Source: Symbiodinium natans
Taxonomy: Eukaryota; Sar; Dinophyceae; Suessiales; Symbiodiniaceae
Reading direction: 5' to 3'
Assembly: GCA_905221605.1 (NCBI GenBank)
Contig: CAJNDS010000924.1
Coordinates: forward strand, 126,001-190,000
Length of the DNA stretch: 64,000 bases
The notes below the pieces were generated by a model. That model ran no database searches and was not told the DNA's origin. It was given only the letters and a program-made list of their open reading frames with translations. Numbering within the stretch: the stretch's first letter is position 1; each line of letters begins with the position of its first letter. Positions 43,130-52,400 of the stretch are shown piece after piece. The position numbers were made by a program, and so were the translations under genes.

Positions 43130-45650
43130 GTATAGGGTGCTATGGTTTAGGTATAGGGTTCAGGGTTCAGGGTTTAGGGGAAAGGGTGGGTCGGGTCGAG
43201 GGCCTAGGGCATAGGGTTCAGGGCCAGGGTTAGGGTATAGGGTCAGGGTATAGGGTTAGGGTTTAGGGTGGGGCTCTGTCTAGGGGTCTTAAAGGGTCAC
43301 AGGGGGTCCCTCCTGTATAAGGCGAGTTTGGGGGTTTTGCGAATGACTTGGCAGTTCCTGGATGAACTCCAAGCTGCAGCTGGCATGTTTTGGAGTTGAG
43401 AGTTCGGGCTCAGGTGTTTCACGCAGGTGTCGTATGGTCAGGCATGGGGGGTTCACGGCTCAAAATCTGCGAATTTTGGGTTGGTTAAGGGCGGAGGTGG
43501 TGGTTTCGCAGTGGGGTTTGTGGAAGGGGTACGGTGGGTTTTGCTGCGGTGTTGTCAAGTCAACAAGCAACCATAAATCAGCGTTTGCAACACATCCCAA
43601 TCGAAAGGCAAGGAAGGAGCATTGAAGCCAACTCTATGTTCCCTGGCTTGGTCGCCTAGACAGGGTTTCTAATTAAACCATGAGCCAGACAAAAGACAGC
43701 CCGAAATAACAACCGGCATGCAGTCGCCAGTTGCAGTATAGGTGATCCGGCTGTGGGTTTCTGGCATCTTTATTCGCCCCTCAATCCCCCGCCCCCCCCC
43801 CCTCCACTTCCCCCTCCCCTTCAAGGTTGTCCTTCCGATTTCACTTCCAGAAGTACGGCAGCGAGGCAAGATTGCGCATTGCAAGGGTTGAGTGCAGTTT
43901 TCCTGTCTGGATGACCTCGGTACTCCCAAGTGCCCGGAAGTGAGCAGCACTATGGGGGGTCGCCGCCACCAGCACCACCAGCATCCTTTGTTTAGTCCAG
44001 AGTTGGTTGTGAAACACACGGCCCGGTCTAACAGGTGCAAGCATTCGCAAGCAATCGTCTCCTTTTCCTGCAACGCAGCTGAAGGATCGTTTTCTCTGCG
44101 CCTTGTTTGAGGATGTCGGGCCCCTTAGAGACAGGGCTGCTTGCTTCAGGTTTCTGCACCGCTAACCCATAAACCCTAACCCTAACATCCCTGATCAGTT
44201 TGAGAGTGTTTCAGGGTGGCGGAGATCTTGGGAATGGATGGAGACTGGTGGTTTAGGCGAAGGGGGTCCACCAAGAACGCAAAGTCGAAATCGCAGCATG
44301 TGTAGACGCCTCAATCAGGCAGGGCATCACGCCATGTTGATGATGCTTCTGGTGTTCTTCAGGTACGCCTCTGCACCAAGTATGACCCAACAATACTCAA
44401 CGCCGTGGAATAAAGGCTCCTCATGTACCCCCACGATGTGCGTAACTTAACGTGCGAAATGAATAGAACAAGAGTAAACCGCATACATATATATATATAT
44501 ATATGTTCCTATAATTGTATTTGGGTTTGTTTGTTTTTGATTTATTCATATTGTATAATCATATGTATACGTATACATACAGATGTACACACGTGCGCAG
44601 CTCGAAATGCATATATCCATGTGTGTCCAGCCTCGATATTGGACCCGGAGAGCGGAAACAGGCAGCTCTCAGTCCCCAGGCAGCTCTCAAACTGGTTCAT
44701 CAAGACTCCTAACCCCTAAGCCCTAAGCCCTAAACCCTACACCCTAAACCCTAAACCCGCAACCCTAAACCCTAAACCCTAAACCCTAAACCCTAACCCT
44801 GAACCTTAAACCCTAAACCTCAATCTCTTGGCCTGCCATGAAGGTTCTGGGCCCAGCCAAACACAGAAGAACGGCCGTAGGGACGTATCAAATTCTGTGG
44901 GCCCTAAAGCTCCAAAAACTGTAAAGTCCTCAAAGACCAAAGAAGTCAAACCTCCATATCAGCCCATAGAACGCCCTCTAAAAACCCTCAAAAAGGCACC
45001 AAAAGCCTTAGAATGCCCCCACGCTAAACCCTAAACCCTAAACCCTAAACCCTACACCCTACACCCTACACCCTACACCCTACACCCTACACCCTACACC
45101 CGCCACCCTACACCCTAAACCAAAACCCTAAACCCCACTCCCTCCCCCGCCCAGCGTGCCCAGGGAGCGGCTTGCCGCCTGGCTGCTGCTGCCTTCAGCC
45201 AGCTCTGTGGGGCAGAGCTCTGAGATCTGGATTTTGGGGTTTTGGGGTTTTAGGCTGTAGTTTTAATGCTTTCGTTTCAGTCTTTGTTTTAGCTTTTACC
45301 GAAGAACATAATCAACTCATCTCGAGCTTTGAATAGCTTTGCTTGGGGATGTTCCCCCTCATACTAACAGTCCTTTAAAGGGATTTTACGAGGGGGTACT
45401 ATAATCCCTATTAAGGACTGTTAGCATAAGGGGGAACATCCCAAGCTTTGCTCCTTGTTGCTCACAATATTGTTCTCGAAAGCACCGCGAGGCTGAGACA
45501 AACACAGCTGTAGGTCCGGGCAGGCTCCGACGCGGGCCACATGAGTGAGGAGGGAAAGGCACCACGCGACGTTAGGGTTTAGGTTTTCGGGTTTTAGGCT
45601 GTAGGGCTTGGTGGAGGGTTTAGACGAAAGTCTCAAGTTTTGTGGTTTTG
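43130..45650. other. Mostly arrays and elements, no firm gene
   Basis: Holds diverged TATAGGGTTCAGGG repeats (43130-43270), weak exon candidates (RMTWQFLDELQAAAGMFW near 43340; KYGSEARLRIARVECSFPVW near 43850; VLQVRLCTKYDPTILNAVE near 44355), a TA repeat (44487-44505), CCCTAAA and CCCTACA arrays (44705-45130) and a family V element. The candidates end in stops and could be terminal exons, but competing frames are open. Confidence 0.4.
45346..45443 (+). mobile_element. Family V inverted-repeat element
   Basis: Long hairpin: GGGGATGTTCCCCCTCATAC at the left and ATAAGGGGGAACATCCC at the right, with CTAACAGTCCTT and AAGGACTGTTAG next inside. Other copies: ~19850-19937, 24893-25110 (interrupted by telomere-type repeats), ~29004-29095, 29315-29449, 48470-48524 (half), 57882-57979. 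Confidence 0.75.
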
Positions 45651-45660
45651 TGGGCTCCCC

Positions 45661-45852
45661 TCCAGGCACGATTTCCCATGGAAGTTCCCAAGCTTCTCTC
45701 TACCTGTTCTTGCAAGTGCCATGTATGCAGCCTGTGTCGAACTCCTGTTCCCACGGCTCAGCAGTTGTCATGAGGGGCTGAACATGTGCGTTCTGTCACG
45801 TGTGCCTCCTCTTGAAGCCCTGATTTTACTCCCAGAGCATCCTGAGCCTTAA
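45661..45852 (+). CDS. Terminal exon-like segment, hydrophobic
   Basis: From about the ctccag acceptor at 45660, an open frame encodes FSLPVLASAMYAACVELLFP, then VPPLEALILLPEHPEP, ending TAA. Another frame is partly open, so the assignment is tentative. Not recognised. Confidence 0.28.
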   Translation, partial: SRHDFPWKFPSFSLPVLASAMYAACVELLFPRLSSCHEGLNMCVLSRVPPLEALILLPEHPEP

Positions 45853-47203
45853 ACCCTGGGCTAAAGAGTACGGCAAGGTGCCTGTGACAGCGGCAGCAAG
45901 CGGAGAGGCGGCGATTCGTTGAATCCGTCCCCACACGATCCAGAGTGCGGTCACAAGGGCGGTGGTACGGGTTTAGGATGTTTTAGTTTTGGGGTCAACT
46001 TGGAGGTTCATTGGTAGGCTTAAGTAGGGTTTTAGGTAGGGCAACTACAGCCAGAATCAGTTATAACCTTGTTTAGGAGCCTTACGGCCCCAGTTATCTC
46101 TACCCATGTAGGCTTCAGGGAAGAAGGCTGGAGCTTCTCCTCTTGAAACCCGAATCCCCATCTTTTCTTTTTTTCTCTTGGGGTTTTGTGTTTTAGGGCT
46201 TAGGGTTAAGGGTATAGGGTTTAGGGTTTAGGGGTTAGGGTAAGTTCTTCACCAGACACTGGCGAACGGACAGGATGCCAGTGTTGAAAACAAACTTATT
46301 CACCTTGTTTTCTAGGTTGCCTAATCGATTATCTCTCTCTCGCTCTCTCGCTCTCTCCTTCTGGTGTGCCATTGTATGGACGGCGTGTTCGGTTTGTTGG
46401 TGCACTGTTGTTGGCAACAGCTTCAAAAAAGGCGGCAAATCCACCAATAAGTCGCCAGCACGTCATAGAAGCACCAAGCAGTCCCCACACCCTAAACCCT
46501 AATTAAACCCTAATTAAACCCTAAACCCTAAACCCTAAACCCTATACTTTGCAGGCGAGTGCTCTCACGTCCGCTGGCCCCCGGCGCTAAGGGGGAGCTC
46601 CAACTGTCAATGCCTGCAAAAAAGTTCCCGAAGGGTCCATGTACCCCGAATACTTGGGCCTTGAGCGACTCCGATTTAGGGACTTTTGGGCCCAAGTATA
46701 CAACGACATGGTACATGGACCCTTAGGGGTTGTGCTTTTTCCGGCTTTAGTGGCTTCCAGGAAATTAAGATGACAACTCCGGGCTTCAGTTTAGGGTTCA
46801 GGGTTTAGGGTTTAGGGTTTAGGGGTTATAGGGTTTATAGAGTTTATAGTGTTTATAGGTTTTATAGGTTTTATAGGGTCTATAGGGTTTATAGGGTTTA
46901 TTGGGTTTATAGGGTTTAGGGTTTAGGCTTTCCTCCGTTCTTCGGAAGCCCTCAACTTGTGTCTGTTGTTGAAGCGCTGCCTGAGACTAAACGCGACAAC
47001 ATGAACCTTACCTGCGAAGCCGCATGCCCTAAACCTGAGCCTGATCGACATGGCTTAAGCTGCTTGAATCATGTGGGTGGTTGTCCAAATTACGGTCTAA
47101 TTTATGGAACCCTATTATAACACGGCACCTAATATTTAGGGTACCCCAAAAGGAATTATAATCGTGCAAGATTAAGCAGTTGTCTTGCACCTAAACTTCC
47201 TAC

Positions 47204-47328
47204 TCCCATTTGCTTAAGAACACACCCCGCAAAAAATGAAAAGTGTTGTTTCTTATAAGGGTGGACAAAGGATTGTTGTTATACTCTCTTTTTGGGGGTG
47301 GTTCTTAAGCAAATAGTAACTTAGTAGC
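47204..47328 (+). mobile_element. Family IV element
   Basis: Ends ATTTGCTTAAGAACACACC and GGTGGTTCTTAAGCAAATAG are inverted repeats. It lies next to a family VIII element (about 47075-47165). Confidence 0.7.
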
Positions 47329-47644
47329 CCAACGAAGCCACGGCCAGATGAACCTAAGATGTCGTCTGCTTGTCGCGAGTCCAGATTTGGAATTGCCTGG
47401 GTTTAGTGCTGTTATTGCTGCATGAGTGGATTGAGATTTTGTTTGGGTTTAGGGTTTAAGGGTTTTAGGGTTTAGGGTTTAGGGTTTAGGCTGCAGGCTC
47501 TGCAGTGGAAGTGCCCCTAAACCCTAAACCCCAAACCCTGCGCCTGCGGTCCCAAGCAACACTGAAAATCAAACCCCTCTGGGAAGCCTGGCACATGGAT
47601 GCTGCTGCAGAGGCAGCCAAGCCAAAGGACCGAACTGCATACTT

Positions 47645-47965
47645 GCAGGTTCATGTGCGTTATTTTCAGAAGGGGTACTATGTAGGGTAACTTAGATAGT
47701 AATCACTGGGTATAGCCATGTTTAGGGTACTTGAGAACCCTTATATAACTACCCAATGAACCTTGTTTAGGGTACTTTATAGCCCTTACAGATATGGGTG
47801 GATGTCAAAATTACAATCCCTTCGGGGCACCCTAAATATTAGGTGCCGTCTTATAGTAGGGATCCAAAAAGGGACAAAAATCTGACAACCACCCATTTAG
47901 GCAACCCTAAACCCTAAACCCTAAACCCTAAACATATGTAGCTACCCAAGGAACCTTCAAGTAAG
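47645..47965 (+). mobile_element. Family VII element carrying a nested family VIII element and an array
   Basis: The left part (CAGGTTCATGTGC to ACCCAATGAACCTTG) is family VII. Inside the right part is a family VIII hairpin (about 47786-47890, GGGTGGATGTCAAAATTAC ... GACAACCACCC), then CCCTAAA repeats, then a second family VII end (TACCCAAGGAACCTTCAAGT). Other family VIII copies: 47075-47165, 48327-48420, 59655-59780. Confidence 0.65.
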
Positions 47966-48026
47966 AAAAGGGCTTGAACAGACTCGAAGGTCGAGGCTCG
48001 CCCGAGCTCCAGCCTGCAACCTCTAC

Positions 48027-48255
48027 TTGGAGGTTCATGGGGGTAGGGTTTAGGGTTTAGGATTTAGGGTTTAGGGTTTAGGGTTTAGGGTTACTTGAGA
48101 AGGTTCACGGGGTAGTTCTAACCCCAAGCAGGGTTATAGCCCATTATAGTCGTAGATACCCTACTAAGTGGGGGTTGAGTACCCTCAACAAGGTTATAAC
48201 CAGATATAGTCATAGTTACCCTACTCATAACCCCACTTAACTAACGTCTAAGTAC
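48027..48255 (+). mobile_element. Family VII element with a telomere-type array at its left end
   Basis: ACTTGGAGGTTCATGGGGGT (48028) and ACTTGAGAAGGTTCACGGGG (about 48093) are a diverged copy pair on either side of a TTTAGGG array. The rest of the element follows to about 48255. The left end was therefore duplicated when the array entered. Confidence 0.65.
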
Positions 48256-49085
48256 GGCCCGGATTGCTGAGAGGAGTGGCTCAGCAACGGTGCCCACCAG
48301 GACCTTGCGATCTTGCTCATCTCTAAGTGATGGTCCCTTTTTGGGTACCCTAATCAGTAGGGGGCAGTCCCAAAAGGGACCCTGCCCCAAATATTAGGGG
48401 GGCCGCCTTGTAGTGGTAAGCCCCGAACAGCATGCGGTAGGGCGTCTGCCAACGCCAGTGCGCACTACAGTCCTTAGTCAGAATCCCTATCAAGGACTGT
48501 TAGTATAAAGGGGGAACATCCCAAGGCGCAGCAACCAGACCCCCCAAGCACAGTTTCATCCCAGCAGTGGAGGGTGGACAGGAAGGATAGGAAGCCGGAG
48601 CTTCGGGACGCTTGGGGGTTGGGGTTTCCAGCCAAGGAGGGTTTTGGGTTTAGGGTTTCGGGGTTTTTGGGTTTTGGGGTTTTAGGGTTTTGGGGTTTTA
48701 GGGTTTAGGGGTTTTAGGGTTTTAGGGTTTAGGTCACCCACAGACTCAGTGACCGCTCGCCTTCGGGCGGCTCTCCCCAGGTTGGAAGGAAGAGTGGAAG
48801 GTTGCCAGAGCGCGCGCACACCCGCACACACCCCACGAAGGTCGGACTCTCATACAACCCTCGGCACGGGCCCTCGGGGCCATGCTCACCCGAAGAAAGA
48901 AGGAAGGAAGAGAGAGAGAGAGAGACAGAGAGAAAACAAAAACACATACAAAGAAGAGGAAGGAAAGACAGAGAGAGAGAGAGAGAGCGAGAGAGAATGG
49001 CGGGGGGTCGGGGGTGGACAGGGACAGGTTTCGGGGGCTTGGGGGTGGGAGTAACGGTTCAGGCTCGGTCTGGCAGCTTTCGAAG

Positions 49086-49189
49086 AACGGCCATGTGCCA
49101 CCGAATCGTTGCAGCGGAGACAATGAGGCATACATCCTGCACGTGGTGTCCGCACCCCAAGATCCCAGAGAAAGACAAAAAACCATGGG
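49086..49189 (+). CDS. Exon-like segment upstream of channel C
   Basis: After tttcgaag, a frame encodes NGHVPPNRCSGDNEAYILHV and VSAPQDPRERQKTM before a TTTAGGG array. It is non-repetitive and coding-like, unlike the GA-rich microsatellite just upstream. It ends about 300 bases before the channel C start codon, so it probably belongs to the preceding gene. Not recognised. Confidence 0.35.
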
Positions 49190-49483
49190 TTTAGGGTTTA
49201 GGGTTTAGGTTTCAAATTGAGGGTTTAGGGTTTAGGGAGGCATTGCTCCACTGCTTGAGGAGTCTGTGCAGACGCCTGGACTGCGGCGATGGGACATTGG
49301 GATCCTACCATGGGCACTGCCCACGCTGTGCTGTGCCTTGACTTTCATCAGAGGGCATCACGGTTCCACAGGAACTGCACTAGCTGCGACTTGTAATTAT
49401 ATGAAGGCGCAAGCCTACAGCAATGAGCCGCGCGCGTCCTGGATTGTAGGCTTCAGGCTGTATAGGGGTCCCCAACTGCCGCC

Positions 49484-52400
49484 ATGGCGGACGCAGAGCC
49501 AACCTCAAGCATGGAGAAGCGCCTGCAGGATTCCCAACAATACTGTACTTTCAACCATATTTGGGGGGGGATTCTCTAAATTACTAGGGTCCCTAATATT
49601 GAGAGTACCCAAACATGGACCGTCCTTGAACTGTGGTGCAAACAAACCCTACAGGACCAGCACGACGAGCTCTTGCAGCACCTGGATGCGTGGTTTGAGA
49701 AGATCGACACCTCCATCAGTCACCTGAGCACGCAACCAATGAAAATGTACAGAAGCTCCGAGTATTCCTACCGTCCATCAGGGGCTTCTTCCAAGCAACA
49801 CGAAGATCGTGACCAGCACGATGAGAACGTCGCCGCGCAGGAGCTTTGGGGCCGAGCCGATACAGATCGGAGCGCCATGCGCGCCATGCCCACCGGTGAA
49901 CTCCGCAACTCACGCACTGCTATGAAGAGGCTGGACAGCTACCACGTGGCTGTGATGAAGTCCAATCGGATAGCAGAGGCCTTCAGGAGGATATGGTCGA
50001 AGGATGGCTCAGGCAGCTCAATGACACCACACCAGCATCAGAAGCAAAGCGCTTGGGGAAGGTGGAAGCTGTCGGTCCGCGAGTACTGTGCGAACATCAT
50101 TCATTCGCAGGCGGCGACTATTTTCTTCGCTGTCACAATACTGACAAATTCCATGTTTCTGGGCATTCAGCTTGAGTGGCGTTCGCAGCACCCAGGCAAC
50201 ACAGATGCCGAGTTTTTCTTTGCTGCGCTCCATACAACCTACGCTGTGTTGTTCACGGTGGAAGTGCTTCTGAGCTTGATTGCAGATGGTTGGTGCGGAT
50301 ACTTCTTCTCTAACAGCTGGACATGGAATTGGCTCGACGTCTTTGTAGTCCTCTCATCTTGGACGGAGCTGTTGCTGGAGTTCCTTCAGCCAACAGGGTC
50401 CCGAAGCACCTTGGGCTACGAAGCTGGACCCTTTAAGGATATGCGCACATGCACACAGATGTCGATGTGTTCAAGAAGGCGTACTGAAGTTTGACAAGAC
50501 ATGCTAAAGCACCCAACAACAATCGATCAAAGCAGTGATATGTAAAAGGCAGCGATATGACATGTCATGCTGATGGCCCTAAGAAAGACCCCAACTAGTA
50601 GGATCCCCCTTTAAAAAAGACCCCAATAAGGTACCCCCTAATGTCGAGATCCCCCATGTAGTCTCCACTGACACCCTTAGCATGAGGCTGAGTATCGTTT
50701 GACCTCATCCTTTCTGCACGGTCTATAGGGGTATAGGGGGGGGGGAGGGTATAGGAACGATCTATAAGGTTTTCAGCTAGTATGTGAACATTTTCTTGCC
50801 AGAGCCGCAAACCGCAAACCCTATCTTCAACTCCATTCCCTGCAAATTGGCAGGTTACAACCCACATGACATGGTATATCCATAGTTATATATATATATA
50901 TAGATATATATATATATATATATCTTTATTTATTGATTTATCCCACGGAAGTAGTTAGGTCCCAGATAAACCAGAAATCAGGAAGCCGCAACGGTCAAAG
51001 TGAGTTCCAAGGCATCTCCAACAGCAACCTGCGACTTGTGAGGGTGCTCAGGGTGGGCCGCCTCCTGCGGGTCCTGCGCGTGCTTCGCGTGGCGCGTGTG
51101 TTCAAGGCTTCTTGCGGGTTGAGGTTTCAGGGTTTTTGGATCTTTAGGGCTCTTTTAGTACCTTCAAGAGAGAAGTATGATGAGATAGCTGAACATTGTT
51201 TTTTTTTGCCACAAGTATCAGGGTTTTGGGGTCGCGTTCCTATCCTGGCCTTGTTCGCGACAATGTCAATACTCAATTAAGGGACTGCTATTTCCATGTC
51301 CAAACCACCTTTGGCTTAGTTTTTCTCTGACCAAGGGAGTCGTCGCAAAGCATGCAGTCTTTATTTCGAGACACCTATGTGTGACCCTATTGGAGGCTTA
51401 TAAAATAATCTCTTGGGCGACCTTCTTCAACCTTCCACAAAACTTTCTCAGAACCCTAAACCCTAAACCCTGAACCACAATTGGCGCTTTCACCTTCTCA
51501 GGACGTGAAGTCGCCCCACAATTTAGTAGATGCAAGGCCACCATTGGTCGGGGTCCTTGTGTTAGACCTCAATTGGGTTTTGGAGTACTAGACCTTAATA
51601 CTTTTTTTTTGGTTCTGGGTTCCGATGATAGCTACTTCTACCTAGCCTAAAAAGTATATACTTTTTCTCCAGGGTTTACTCTCAAGTAGGGGAAAAACTG
51701 CATGAGTAGCGAATGCAGTGTTGCAGGGTGGCCTTTTAGTGTGGGTTTTGAGTTTTTTTTGGCTTAGGAGTAGGGTATCATAGGGTTACATGTCGATAGG
51801 TACAAGCGGGCTATATACCTTGCACACCCCCAAAACCCTACATAAACCTCTTAGAACCCTTAACCCTAAACCCCAAACCCTAAACCCTAAACCCCAAACC
51901 CCAAACCCCAAACCCTAAACCCTCTAACCCTGCGAGGCACTTCGCACGCTGGTGCATTCGCTGGTGGACACCACGAAGCAGCTGATCTGGGCCATGCTTC
52001 TGCTGGCCCTCATCATGTACCTGGAGCTGGCTTTAGGGATTTAAGGTTTAGGGTTTGGGATTTAGGGTTTGGGGTTTAGGGTTTAGGTATTTAGGATTTA
52101 GGGTTTGGGGTTTAGGGATTTAGGATTTAGGGTTTAGGGCTCCACTTACCTGCGGTTTTCGAGGGTTATCCCTTGAGTTAGAGGGGGTTTGCCTCCAGGA
52201 TCACGGGTAAACCCTGGTAAGCCCTTGCAAACCCTAAACCCTTATCAACCCTAAACCCTAAACCCTAAGCCCCCTAAACCCCGCTGCAGGTATCTTGGTC
52301 ATAGTTGGGTATCATTTTACATGTCGAAGTACTAAGGAATATGAATTTAATTCGATCCCAACCAGTAGCCCCAAACCCTAAGCACCAAACCCTAACCCTA

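Larger units (their letters stand above)
45860..49080. other. Arrays, inverted-repeat elements and microsatellites
   Basis: Family VII (45998-46112), IX (46631-46731), VIII (47075-47165), IV (47204-47328), nested VII/VIII (47645-47965), VII (48027-48255), VIII (48327-48420) and half of V (48470-48524). TATAGGGTT repeats at 46820-46920 and GA repeats at 48900-48998. I see no convincing exon. Confidence 0.5.
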
